The translations under genes and the position numbers were made by a program. From NCBI RefSeq assembly GCF_949987515.2, contig NC_082701.1, forward strand, positions 37,775,755-37,839,754: a stretch of DNA of 64,000 bases, written 5' to 3'. The DNA comes from Delphinus delphis. Its lineage: Eukaryota; Chordata; Mammalia; Artiodactyla; Delphinidae. Below the pieces are notes generated by a model. The model was not told the DNA's origin and ran no database searches. It saw only the letters and a list, made by a program, of their open reading frames with translations. Within the stretch, counting starts at the first letter, position 1. Each line of letters begins with the position of its first letter. Of this stretch, positions 1-11,435 are shown piece by piece.

Positions 1-202
1 AATGGAGGCACATAATGAAATGTTCATTCTGGGGAAGTAAAATTGGATGGCATATTGATATGGAATAAGTTTTCTACAGTGCATTAAAGAATATTTTAAT
101 GATCCTCTGGAATCTGAAGGGGGTTCTGAATAGGCAGTTTGAGAGTGATGATGATGATGAAGCCTCCTTTATGTTACATCTGACAAAAGTTTGGCAAGCT
201 CA

Positions 203-525
203 GGACTTCCCTGGTGGCAGAGTTGTTACCTTCCAATGCAGGGGACACGAGTTCGATCCCTGGTCCATGAAGATCCCACATGCCGCAGAGCAGCTAAGCC
301 CATGTGCCACAACTACTGAGCCTGTGCTCTAGAGCCCGTGAACCACAACTACTGAAGCCCACATGCCTAGAACCCGTGTTCCGCAACAAGAGAAGCCGTC
401 GCGATGAGAAGCCCACGCACCGCAATGAAGAGCAACCCCCACTCACCGCAACTAGAGAAAGCCGGGGCGCAGCAACAAGACCCAATGCAGCCAAAAGTTA
501 ATTAATTAATTAAAAAAATTTTTTG
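203..525 (+). mobile_element. CHR-type tRNA-derived SINE (long form)
   Basis: The element opens with the SINE head 'ggacttccctggtggc' and has the promoter-like 'gagttcgatccctgg'. It continues with the long body of 'ccacaactactgagcc', 'cctagaacccgtg', 'caacaagagaagcc' and 'caactagagaaagcc', and ends in an A/T-rich tail. Length and order match the long CHR-1-like class of cetartiodactyl SINE. No clear target duplication was found. Confidence 0.9.
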
Positions 526-821
526 TCAACCTCACACATTTAAAATCCACATAAAAGTAAATATAAGGAAGACTCTTGTGAAGATTTCTTAAATTAAGGG
601 GCAGCATAAAATGACATGGGGTTTAACATCAGTCAACTTTGCATTTGGCCTCTAGTTTCCACATTTGCTGTCATGAACTTTAAGTAAGTCACTTAACCAT
701 CCTGATTTCAAGTTTCTTCATCTAAAAAAAAGAAAGAAAGAACTGGAGAACTGGGGGATCAGTGGAGCAGTGCATCTGAGAGCATTCTGTACAGCACAGT
801 GCTGTACAAACGCTGGCCATT

Positions 822-930
822 TCCCCGCCCCCCCACCCCGGGATCTTAGTTCCCTGACCAGGGATTGAACCCGGGCCCTCAGCAGTGAAAGTGCAGCGTC
901 CTAACCAGTGGACCGCCAGGGAATTCCCGA
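822..930 (-). mobile_element. Short CHR-type SINE remnant
   Basis: Read on the minus strand, this begins 'gggaattccctggcggtcc', continues with 'ggttaggacgctgcac' and 'gggttcaatccctgg', and stops after 'aactaagatcccgg'. This is the tRNA-related head of the short CHR subfamily without its tail. Flanking 'tggcca' on both sides may be a weak target duplication. Confidence 0.8.
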
Positions 931-1369
931 TGGCCAATTAGCTTTAAATTCAGCACTTCATCCCAGTAGAGCGACGAATTCCACATTTGGACCCACCTTC
1001 ACTGGAGATGTGTGAAAAAGCTGCTTCTGGTTGCATGCCTTTTGGGCTCTGTGGGCATCCCTTGCTGAATAAAACTTAATGATGGCATAGAACCCAGGAC
1101 CAGCCACTGCTGCGTTTGCGAAGACTTGGACCGACTACAGAAGGCCAAAGTGGGAGAAGACTGTGAACAGAGAATGCTGTAGGCTGGTCCCACGCTAAGT
1201 AAGTGCAGGAAATTTCACGCCCGGGAAACCAAACCACCCTTTCCCTTATATTCTGCCAGCCCTTCGGCACAGGTAACTGTGGTAAGCCTGCAACTCCAAA
1301 CACTTCTCATTTCATGAACAAGTTTCCCTCTGAAATCCTTAGCTCCGAGAAGCATTAGGAGGCGATGCC

Positions 1370-1715
1370 GTCAGTTGGGAACTATCTCTCAAAAATCTAT
1401 GGGGGCGAGCTGGCTGCTCAGGTCAGCTCTAGAACTAAGATTCCTCTCAGCGGAGACCACAGGCAGATGAGGTACCGAAGCAGTCCCAGTTACTGGGGCG
1501 CGGGGCGGCTTCCTCCACCCCTCCCTCTGCCCCGGCTCGGCTCACTTGCAAGGTCTCGGCCGTGGGTCCAGATCACAGCTCCCACACCAGCAAGGTTTTG
1601 TCACCACCGATGGCAACCACAAAAGGTACCAAATCCACCATCCTATCTTCACCCCGCATGTGCGGCTCGGGGCACAAGCGGACTGCGCCTGCGCACACGA
1701 GCCCACGCTTTTTAA
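1370..1715 (-). promoter_or_regulatory. Small CpG-rich segment, possible promoter or first exon
   Basis: This stretch is much richer in C, G and CpG than its AT-rich surroundings. It contains the near-palindrome 'tgcgcctgcgca' at 1684-1695, an NRF1-type site common at housekeeping promoters. On the minus strand an ATG opens a short frame that includes the residues GGDKTLLVWEL and then a stop. Further on, 'TTGCAA|GTGAGC' near 1545 resembles a splice donor. I do not recognise the gene. It could instead be a retrocopy of a GC-rich 5' end, and the only support is composition and short motifs. Confidence 0.35.
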
Positions 1716-2391
1716 AAAGTTAGTGCCAATAACTCTAATATATAGAAAAATAGCTGAAAGCCCCTGAGTGTTTTGTGGATAGAAAAGCTTGAGATTCAGA
1801 GCAAATACAGAGCTGGACAGTCTAAGAATAAACTATCTCTCCCATCCATTAGAAGGGCTAGGTAGCAGCTTCTGGTTATGGAACCAGAAACTCTCAGGTG
1901 CCAAATAGGACATGAAACAGTAACACTTTTACTATTTATAAAATTGCAGAAACAAACAAAATAAACAATAATATATTTACACCTGTCCTATAAGACAAAG
2001 GGTACTTAAGACCTAATGAATATAAAATCAGTTTACAAACTATGATGCACTATATGAATAAGTTCTCATTTGCAGAGAGCACAGCATGGGATATGTGGCC
2101 ATTAATGATAATTCCCTTCTCCTTTCCATTCCTTTCTCTTGTTCCTTTATGTATGTGGATCAGTTACATTATTAAGCTAACAATGTAACTGAGCTATTAT
2201 TAGCTTAATAATGTAACCAATAGTCTAATTTTTAGCAAGGGGGTAGTTCTTAGAAACTTAGGGAGCTGGAACTCTGAATGAATGAATTAAAATATTGCAA
2301 TTACATCATTCATTTTAAAATTTATCATCATTGATTAAAAATTAAAATAAAAATTAAATTAAAAATTTATTATCCCGCAACTGAGACTCAC

Positions 2392-2765
2392 CACAACGTG
2401 TGACGTCTGTCAAGCATTCACCGTCACAACTCAGCTTGACTGTCTTACAGACAACCTCAATAGTATTTTTATTTATTTATTTTATTTTTTAATTTTTATT
2501 TTATTTTATTTTATTTTTGGTGGTACGCGGGCCTCTCACTGCTGTGGCTTCTCCTGTTGCGGAGCACAGGCTCCGGACATGCAGGATCAGCGGCCATGGC
2601 TCACGGGCCCAGCCGCTCCGCGGCATGTGGGTTCCTCCCAGACCGGGTAACAAACCCCCGTCCCCTGCATCGGCAGACGGACTCTTAACCACTGCGCCAC
2701 CAGGGAAGCCCTCAATAGTATTTTTAAATTGGCAAAGGCAGCAGGCCATACGGCTAGGTAAGATC
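2392..2765 (-). pseudogene. LRRC37: LRRC37 leucine-rich-repeat cap exon, split by a SINE
   Basis: On the minus strand an acceptor ('...TTTATAG') leads into an open frame reading ILPSRMACCLCQFKNTIE. After removal of the inserted SINE it continues VVCKTVKLSCDGECLTDV and TRC, ending at a consensus donor 'G|GTGAGT' (2391-2386). These residues match the cysteine-rich cap that follows the leucine-rich repeats in LRRC37A and LRRC37B. Without the SINE (2472-2710) and one target-duplication copy the exon is 119 bp, keeps its frame and keeps both splice signals. LRRC37 proteins are poorly understood, testis-enriched, predicted single-pass membrane proteins. The exon lies on the same strand as, and about 20 kb downstream of, the large first exon near 25 kb, so this is an unprocessed gene with introns. 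The SINE reads through in frame for about 65 codons before a stop, so a functional product is unlikely. Confidence 0.85.
2472..2710 (-). mobile_element. CHR-type SINE inserted in the LRRC37 cap exon
   Basis: On the minus strand the element starts 'ggcttccctggtggcgcag', has the 'ccgctccgcggcatg'-type body and ends in an A-rich tail (T-rich on the plus strand, about 2472-2518). It is flanked by the perfect 16-bp duplication 'ctcaatagtattttta' at 2456-2471 and 2711-2726. The duplication is exon coding sequence, so the insertion site falls inside the LRRC37 reading frame. Confidence 0.97.
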
Positions 2766-3322
2766 CTATAAATGGAAACACAGGTAATTAAATTCGTGGT
2801 AAAAGAGTTACTTGAGTAGGTAGAAGAGGTAGGCCAAGGCCACCACAGACCAGTGCAAAAAGGAGTTCTTGGGGCATATGGAATGGAGAACTGGATAGGG
2901 GCCGGTTGGCCAATTGCTGCTCTTGACTGTTGTAAATAAATATAGAGGAGGAGAGAGGTGCCCAACAGAAGGATTAGGATTGCAGAATGTACAGTATGCC
3001 TAGAAAAAAGGGAATAGAGATTAGAATTTGGTGACATTGATCTGTGCTTTAAATGAGAAGTATCTCCTTCCAACCCAAAAGACTCACTTTGGTTTGAGAG
3101 TACACAGGAAGAAGGCAGACTTCTAAGAAGAGTCTGAATAAGACCACACGTTCTGTAGTCCCTTCCTCGGTTCCTATTTGTGAGTAGTAATATATTAGAA
3201 ATTACTCTAGTAATAAAAATGCATCGAGTGGTTAACCAATAACAGAGATCGCATTGGCCAATCTGGACAAAAGGAACATTCCAAAGAATAACATTATTAT
3301 TATAATAAGGTATAACATACTT

Positions 3323-3430
3323 AATTTAGAAAAAAGCACATGAGTTCATAATGATACTCAAAATGAAAAGTGGGGGAATTTAGAAAAAAGCACATGAATT
3401 CATAATGATACTCAAAATGAAAAGTGGGGG
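3323..3430. repeat. Tandem duplication, 2 x 54 bp
   Basis: A 54-bp unit starting 'aatttagaaaaaagcacatg' occurs twice head to tail (3323-3376 and 3377-3430). The copies differ visibly at one base ('gagttc' against 'gaattc'), which suggests a recent local duplication in non-coding sequence. Confidence 0.95.
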
Positions 3431-3689
3431 AGCTCTTCTTTATAGGATAATGTCAGCTAATAAGTGCAAAACGAATGATAGAATTAGGAAAGTCTCATTT
3501 TGCAACTATCAATGTAATAATCGATTCAGACAAGGATTATCATTGATGCACAGTTGGGTGAAGAGTTGTTTGAAAGTAGGATCTTCACTGATCCCAAAGT
3601 ATCACCCCACATATTATTTATCAATTACCAAGGGGAAAAATAACTTTACAATGGAAAGATATGGAAGATACCACCTTAATCAAGTGATC

Positions 3690-3960
3690 AAACAGCACTG
3701 GGCCACCTGAAGTGATGAAGTATGAAGAATACATCACCTATATAGTATTCTTCCCCAAAATGTTTACTTTCAATCTAATGAGGAAACAGACAAATCCAGA
3801 CTGTGGGGCAATTTACAAGACAACTGGTTTAGACTCTTCAAAAATGCCAATGTCATAAAAGACTGAAAAAGAAAAACAGTAGGGAAATATTTTACATTAA
3901 ATGAAACAAAGACATGACATGCAATGCCTAATCTTTAATTGGACCCCGTATCAAAACAAA
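3690..3960 (+). mobile_element. Old LINE-1 3' UTR-like remnant
   Basis: Phrases such as 'acaactggtttagactcttc' and 'aaaaatgccaatgtcataaa' resemble the 3' untranslated region of old mammalian L1M elements in plus orientation. The stretch is diverged and carries no open frame. The subfamily cannot be set by eye. Confidence 0.5.
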
Positions 3961-5695
3961 ACAGACTTAAAGAATGCTTTGGCTTCTGTCCAAGATGAAG
4001 TAACAAGGACCAATTTAACCTCCCACCTGAAACAATGAAAAAATCAGGCAGAACATATGAAACAACAGTTTTCAAGAAACTGCACCTCAGGCAATAAAGT
4101 TCAGTGATCCCCAGGAGATGGGAAATAAATGAAGTGATCCCTATAATTGCCCTAACTTACTTCTCTGAGAGAGTTTCCAGGTCATGGTACAGGGAAGAGA
4201 AGTCCAGGCAGAGACTGGTGGACTTCCTGACTGAGGAAATGGAGCTGAGAATCTGGGAAACCCAAGGTAACTAGAGTTCACAAAGCAGAGTATCAGAGAG
4301 AAAAGAAGTGCACAAAGAACTCTGGAGATATGCAGAGGGATCTCTTGAGAATTCAACAAAATATTGGTCAGTACATTTGTGTGAGGAATTACTTGATGAC
4401 AGGAAAACAACCACATGAAAAGATTGATAATAAGAATAACTGGATATAACACAGGGTTGAAGGAATAGTACCTATTCCTACAAGTTGGACTGGAAAACCT
4501 CATGATACTAGGAAAGGACTTGCCTCAGTAGTTACAAATAATGAGCTCCAGACTGAAGACTACTTGGACTCCTACCCAACGAATCTGAAAAGCTAGACCT
4601 AAAAGAATAAAATTTGTTTTGAGTAACTTAATTTCACCCAAAACAAAGCCCAAGCATTTTACAGAAATATAATTATATATAGCACACAATAAACTAAAAC
4701 TCACAATATCTGGGATCATATGAAAAATTGCCAAGAATGCAGAGAAGTAGGAAAATATGACCCATACTGAGGAGAAAAGGCAAACAATCAAAACTAACCC
4801 ATAATCTATGCAGATGTTAGAATTGGCAGAAAAGAATATTTAAAAAGTTATTATACATGATTAAAAGTTATTATAACTGTATTTCATATGTTAAAAATCC
4901 CAGACTAAACAATGAAAATGGTAAGTACAGTCATGGAAAATGTAAAACAGACCCAAATTGAGCTTCTAGAGGTTAAAAACAATGTCTAAATGAAAAACAC
5001 ATTGAATGAGGTTAATGGCAGATTAGACACTGCAGAAGAAAGGGTCAGTGAACTTTAAGGCATAGTAATAGAAACTATACAATATGAAACAAAAAGAATA
5101 ACAAAAAAAAAATCAATAGAGCATCAGTGAGTTGTGCAACAACTTCAAGTGGCCTAATACATGTGTACTTAGAATCCATGAAGGAGAGGAGAAATACAAA
5201 AATTTGAAGAAATAATACCCAAAATTTTTCCAAATTAGTAAACACTATAAACCCACAAAGTCAAGAAGACCAACGAACTTTAATCATAAGAAACATGGAC
5301 AAAATTACACCAAGGCACAAAAAATAATCAAATTGCTCAAAACCAGCAATAAAGAGAAAAATTTAGAAGCATCCAGAGGCAAAAACTATACAATATATAC
5401 AGAGGAACAAAGATAGCAATGACAGCAGAATTCTTGTTGGAAACAATGTAAACGAGAATTCAGTGGAATAACATCTTTAAAGTAGTGAATTGAATTTTAT
5501 CAACCTAAAATTCTATAACCAGATCTGTCAAAACAAAAGCAAAATAAAGACTATCTCAGACATACAAAAGCTGAAAGAATTCATTACTAGTAGACTTTCA
5601 CTATAAGAAATGTTAAAAGAAGTATTTTTAAGCAGAAGGAAAATGACACCAGATTGGAATATGGATCTACACAAAAGATTAAGAATACTGGAATT

Positions 5696-6010
5696 GGGAC
5701 TTCCCTGGTGGTTCAGTGGTTAAGAATCTGCCTGCCAATTCAGGGGAAATGGGTTCGATCCCTGTCCAGGAAGGTCCCACATGCCATGGAGCAACTAAGC
5801 CCATACACCACAACTACTGAGCCTTCACTCTAGAGCCTGTGTACCTCAACTACTAAAGCCCACGCACCTAGAGCCTCTGTCTGCAACAAGAGAAGCCATC
5901 CAATGAGAAGTCGGGGCACCACAATGAAGAGAAGCCCCTGCTCACCACAACTAGAGAAACCCCAGGTGAAGCAACAAAGACCCAACACAGCAAAAAAATA
6001 AATTTTAAAA
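5696..6010 (+). mobile_element. CHR-type SINE (long form) nested in LINE-1
   Basis: It opens 'gggacttccctggtggttc', carries 'gggttcgatccctg', follows the long CHR body and ends in an A-rich tail near 6010. Old LINE-1 sequence lies on both sides. Confidence 0.93.
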
Positions 6011-6892
6011 AATACTTTAAAAAAATGTTAAAGGGTTTTAGTCATTCAATATATGTCTCTGACCACAATGGAATTAAATTAGAAATTATCAAATCCAAAA
6101 ATCCCCAAATATTTGGAAAATAAATAACACACTTCTGAGTAACCTTGTGGTCAAAGAAGAAATCAAAAGGGAAATCAGAAACTATTCTGAACTCACGGAA
6201 ACTGAAAACATAATATGTCAACATGTGGGATATTGGTAACATTGTACACCGCTTCCTCAACTTCCACCTTAAACTGGAAAAATGAGAGCAAATTAATCAC
6301 AGAGTAAGAGAAGAAAGAACACAATAAAGATCAAAGTAGAAATAAATAAAATGGAAAACAGAAAAATACTGTAGATATTATAAGGATAATAAGAGAATAT
6401 TATAGAATACTTTATACTGATAAATTCAAGATGAAATGGACAAACCCCTTGAAAGACATGCACTACTAAAATTTATTCAAGCATAAAGATATTAAAGAAC
6501 TTGTATGTGCAGTTTAAAACCTTCCAACAAAGAAAGCTTCGAGTCCAGGTGGCTTAACTGATAAATTCTACCAAACATTTAAGGAATAAAATAATGCCAA
6601 TTCTACACAAACTTTACCAGAAAGTTGAAGAGAAGGGAATACTTCCCAACTTATTTATAAGGCCAAATTTCACCATATCAAGATTAGACAATGACATTAC
6701 AAGAAATCTATAGACCAATATCTCTCATGAACACAGAGGCAAAAATTCTTAACAAAATTTTAGCATATCAGATCCAATAATATATAAAAAGATGATACAA
6801 CATGACCCAATGGGGTTTATCTCAAGAATGAAAGGTTGGCTTAATATTTGAAAATCAACTTACCCATCTTAGCACAGTAAAAAGAAAAATCA

Positions 6893-7248
6893 GGACATCT
6901 CTGGTGGGGCAGTGGTTAAGAATCCACCTGCCATTGCAGGGGACATGGGGTTGAGTCCTGGTCTGGGAAGATCTCACATGCCATGGAGCAACTAAGACCA
7001 TGCACCACAAATACTGAGCCTGCGCTCTAGAGCCCGTGAGCCACAACTACTGAGCCCATGTGCCACAACTAGTGAAGCCCGTGTATCTAGAGCCTGTCCT
7101 CTTCAACAAGAGAAGCCACCGCAATGAGAAGCCTGCATACTGCAATGAAGAATTGTCCCTGCTCACCACAACTAGAGAAAGCCTGCGTACAGCAATGAAG
7201 ACCCAATGCAGCCAAACATAAATAAACAAATTAAGAAAAGAAAAGAAG
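6893..7248 (+). mobile_element. CHR-type SINE (long form) nested in LINE-1
   Basis: It opens 'ggacatctctggtggggcag', follows the long CHR body and ends in an A-rich tail. Direct repeats 'agaaaaatca' at 6883-6892 and 7249-7258 form a 10-bp target duplication. The host is the ORF2 region of the old plus-strand LINE-1. Confidence 0.95.
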
Positions 7249-9844
7249 AGAAAAATCACATAATCATTGCAATAGATGCAGGAAAAGAATGAAAGAATCT
7301 AACATGTATTCCTGATTACAGAAAAAAACAACGTTCAGTAGACTAGGAATGGAAGGAGACTTCCTCAACTTTATAAATGACTTCTACAAAAAACCTAACA
7401 TTATATTTAATGGTGAAGGAGAAAGTACTTTCTCTCCAGGATCAGGACAAAGGCAAGGATGTCTGCTCTCATTACTTCTATTTGACATTGCACTGAAGGT
7501 TCTAACCAGTGCAACAAAAAGAAAAGAGATATTCACAATAGAAAGGAAGTAAAACTATCTCTATTTGCAGATAACATGATTAAGTAGAAAACCTGATAGA
7601 ATCTACAAAAATGCTACTGGAACTAATAAATGAGTTTATCAAGTTTGCAGGGTACAAGATCAACATACAAAAAGATTAATTTATCTCAACAATCAGAGAT
7701 CAAAGTTTTAAAATACTACTTATAATAGAATCAAACATATAAAATACTTAGAATAATTCTGACAAAAGACGTAAAAGACTTGCACACTGAAAACTGTAGA
7801 ATATTGCTGGGGGAAATTGAGGAAGACCTAAATAAATGGAGAGATATAATGTATTCATAGATCATAAGATTCAATATTGTTAAGACATCAATTCTCCCCA
7901 AATTGATTTATAGATCAAAATCCCAGTAGGCTTTTCTATAGAAATTGACAAGTTAATTCTAAAATTCTTATGGAAATAAAATTTAGAATAACTAAAACAA
8001 CTTTGAAAAAAAACAAAGTTGAAGAATGAACAGTAACTGATTTCAAGGCTTATGAAGCTACACTTTCAAGACATTGTGATAGTAGTGTAAAGATAGACAA
8101 AAAGATCAAAGGAACAGAATAGAGAGTTCAGAAGTAGAGAGATGTGGACAACTGACTTTCAGGTTCAAAGACATATAAGTGGAGAAATGATAGTCTTTTC
8201 AACTAATGATGCTTGAACAATTGAATATCCAGGTGCAAAAAGAAAAAAAAAGAAAAGAACTTCCATCCAAACCATATACAGAAATGAACTCAAATTGGTT
8301 CAAAGATCTGAATGTAAAACATAAAACTATAAAACGTCTAGAATAAAATAGGTGAAAAATTTTATGACCTTGAATTAAGCAAGATTTCTTAAATACAACA
8401 CCAAAAACATAATCCATAAAAAAATGGATAAAAATATATATAGGGATAAATTAGACACAATCAAAATTAAGAATTTCTGCCCTGTAAAGGACACTCTTGA
8501 GAGAACGAAAAGATGAGTGACAGAATGGGAGAAAATACTTAGCAACTTACATATTGGATAAAGGACTAATTTCTAGAATATATAAAGAGAACTCCAGAAA
8601 AATATAGGTAAAAGATTCAAAGATATACAGAAGGAAAATAAGCATATGAAAAAATGTTTGACATGATTAATCATTAGGAATGCTACAGTGAGATACAACT
8701 ACACACTTATTAAACTATCTAAAATTAAAAATACTGAGCATAACTAGTGTTGGCCACAACGTGAAGAAAATGCAACTTCCATACGCTGCTGGTAGAGATG
8801 TAAAATGATCAAACCACTATGGAAAATAGGTATTTTTAAAAAAACTTAAATATACACTCACCAATGATCCAGCCATTCTACTTGCAGGTATTTACCCAAG
8901 AGAAATGGAAGTATACATCCATACAAAGACTTGTACACAAATATTCATAGCAACTTGACCTGTAATAGACAAAAACTGAAACAACTCAAATGTCCATCAA
9001 TGGTGAATAGATAAATGGTGGTACATCCATATAATGGAATACTATTCAGCAATAAACAGAAATGAATTACTGATATATACAACAATATGGATGAAGATTA
9101 AAATAATCATGCTGAGTTAGAAGCCAGTTAGAAAAAAGTATACACTGTATGATTCCATTTACATAAAATTCTAGAAAATGTAAACAGAAAGCAGATCAAT
9201 GGTTGCATGGTGATTGGGAAGGGCAAGGAACGAGGGGAAGGAAGAATTACAACGAGACATTAAGAAACATTCTCAGGTGATGGACATATTGATTTTGGTG
9301 ATGTCTTCATGGTTTGTATGTATGTGTGTGTGTGAACACAGATTATTGTATGTCAATTATACCTCAAAAACCTGTTAAAATAAATGATATTATATGAGAG
9401 AGACAATTGGGGAAATTTGAATAGCAACTCTTTATTAGGTAATATTATTGTGTAGGAATTTAATTTCTTCAATACTGTGTGTTAACAGTATTGTAGTTAC
9501 ATAGGGAAATAATTTTTAATATCCAGAGAGGAGGACCTCTAGCTGACAAGAGAGGGATCGTAATTGTGGCAGATGCTGTGGGAGGCTGAGAGAGATGAGG
9601 TTACAGCAGTGACCAATGGGTGACAGCGTGGTGAAGACAGTCATTTGTCAGCTGACCTGACAAAGACGGTTGGAACAGACTGCTAAATGCAGGGCCCTTT
9701 CCGCATACTAATCTAAGGCAATCCCCTCAACTAGCCCTGACATAACAGAAAGTTTCTATTAGCTTGCCATGTTGGAGGGGGATGGCACAATTTAAGGTGC
9801 AGTAAGTTGTGTAATAAACTGTCACAATAGGGTCCTACAGAAAT

Positions 9845-10480
9845 AGTTTTTTAAACTGCAAAAAAATGAAACTTGGCCCTTCCCTCACAACATACATGAA
9901 AATTAACTCAAAATGAATCATAGACCTAAATGTAACTATACAACTTCTGGAAGAAAACATAGGAGAAAATCTTTGTGATTTTGGGTTAGACAATGGGGTC
10001 TCAATGATTTCTTAGATAAGACTCAAAAAAGCACAAACTATCTAAGAAAAATTGCTAAGGGACTGCCCTGGTGGTTAAGACTCCGAGTTCCCAATGCACA
10101 GGGCCCGGGTTCGATCCCTGGTCAGGGAACTAGATCCCACATGCATGCCACAACTAAGAGTTCGCATACCACAACTAAGAAGCCCATGAGCCGTAGCTAA
10201 GGAGCCCATCTGCCCAACTAAGACCCAGAACAACCAAATAAATAAATTAAATAAATATGAAAAAAGAAAAAATATTGCTAAATTAGAGTTCATCAAAAAT
10301 TTAAAACTTCTAGTCTTCAGAGACACTTTAGTACAATGAAGATAAGTCACAATCTGGGTGAAGATATCTACTAAACACATATCTGAGAGAAAGGACTTTT
10401 TCCATTGCTTTTTATATAAAGCACTCTTAAAACAATATAAATATCCAATTAAACAATGGATTTGAACAGACACTTCATTT
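9845..10480 (+). mobile_element. Old LINE-1 ORF2 3'-region fragment with nested SINE
   Basis: The sequence around 9860-10055 and 10267-10480 ('gaatcatagacctaaatgta', 'cttctggaagaaaacatagg', 'gatttgaacagacacttc') corresponds to the late ORF2 region of LINE-1 in plus orientation. It also resembles the copy at about 8270-8640. A short SINE sits at 10061-10266. The fragment stops abruptly at the start of an opposite-strand LINE-1. Confidence 0.75.
10061..10266 (+). mobile_element. Short CHR-type SINE
   Basis: It opens 'gggactgccctggtgg', has 'gggttcgatccctggtcagg' and the 'ccacaactaagaagcccatg' body, and ends in an (A/T)-rich tail. 'attgctaa' occurs just before and just after, compatible with a short target duplication. 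Confidence 0.9.
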
Positions 10481-10492
10481 AAAAAGATATCT

Positions 10493-11435
10493 GCATACGG
10501 TATTTGTCTTTCTCTTTCTGACTTACTTCACTCTGTATGACAGACTCTAGGTAGATCCACCTCATTACAAATAACTCAATTTCATTTCTTTTTATGGCTG
10601 AGTAATATTCCATTGTATATATGTGCCACATCTTCTTTATCCATTCATCTGATAATGGACACTTATGTTGCTTCCATGTCCTGGCTATTGTAAATAGAAC
10701 TGCAATGAACATATTGGTACATGACTCTTTTAGAATTATGGTTTTCTCAGGGTATATGCCCAGTAGTGGTATTGCTGGGTCGTATGGTAGTTCTATTTGT
10801 AGTTCTTTAAGGAACCTCCATACTGTTCTCCATATTGGCTGTATCAATTTACATTCCCACCAACAATGCAAGAGCACCCCCCTTTTCTCCACACCCTCTC
10901 CAACGTTTATTGTTTCTAGATTTTTTAATGATGGCCATTCTGAGTGGTGTGAGATGATATCTCATTGTAGTTTTGATTTGCATTTCTCTAATGATTAATG
11001 ATATTGAGCATTCTTTCATGTGTTTGTTGGCAGTCTGTATATCTTCTTTGGAGAAGTGTCTATTTAGGTCTTCTGCCCATTTTTGGATTGGATTATTTGG
11101 TTTTTTGTTATTGAGCTGCATGAGCTGCTTGTAAATTTTGGAGGTTCATCCTTTGTCAGTTGCTTCATTTACAAATATTTTCTCCCATTCTGAGGGTTGT
11201 CTTTTCATTTTGTTGATGGTTTCCTTTGCTGTGCATAAGCTTTTAAGTTTAATTATGTCCCATTTGCTTAATTTTGCTTTTGTTTCTTTTGCCTTGGGAG
11301 ACAGATCCAAAAAAATATTGTTATGATTAAAGTCAAAGCCTGTCCCGCCTATGTACTCCTCTAGGAGTTTTATGGTTTCTGGTCTTACATTTAGGTCTTT
11401 AATCCATTTTGAGTCTATTTTTTATATGGTGTGAG
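10493..11435 (-). mobile_element. Younger LINE-1 ORF2 C-terminal fragment, truncated at both ends
   Basis: On the minus strand two adjacent open pieces encode the ORF2 tail. About 11,121-10,849 includes [20 protein letters not shown]. About 10,892-10,479 includes KELPYDPA-like ELPYDPAIPLLGIYP and MEYYSAIKRNE. The cysteine region is present as a 'LLHCWWEC'-type block. The fragment matches the same part of the full-length LINE-1 at about 30,225-31,180, in the same orientation. The last ~370 bp of the 3' UTR and the A tail are missing, which is unusual for a LINE-1 and suggests a later deletion or rearrangement at 10,493. Confidence 0.9.

Larger units (their letters stand above)
3965..9395 (+). 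mobile_element. Old LINE-1 (L1M-type), plus strand, interrupted by two SINEs
   Basis: The segment runs from L1 5'/ORF1-like sequence (about 3965-5660) through ORF2-like sequence to a 3' end near 9395. Recognisable pieces include the ORF1-related stretch around 5160-5630 and the ORF2 reverse-transcriptase stretch at 7349-7552 (FINDFYKKPN, then GQRQGCLLS). The C-terminal ORF2 region lies at about 8700-9110, where 'tggaatactattcagcaata' is typical. Stops and indels break every frame. Two CHR SINEs (5696-6010 and 6893-7248) inserted later, so the LINE is older than both. It is non-functional. Confidence 0.85.

Noticed and set aside
1365..1715. 116-codon plus-strand open frame
   Set aside because: It lies in CpG-rich sequence where stops are rare, has no familiar domain, and the better signals in this stretch are on the other strand.
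2160..2225. Inverted repeat 'cattattaagctaa...ttagcttaataatg' as a regulatory hairpin
   Set aside because: A genuine short inverted repeat is visible, but it lies in AT-rich non-coding DNA with no other support for function.
2501..3073. 190-codon minus-strand open frame as one protein
   Set aside because: It joins intron sequence, the start of the LRRC37 cap exon and SINE read-through. Only the short LRRC37 part is real coding history.
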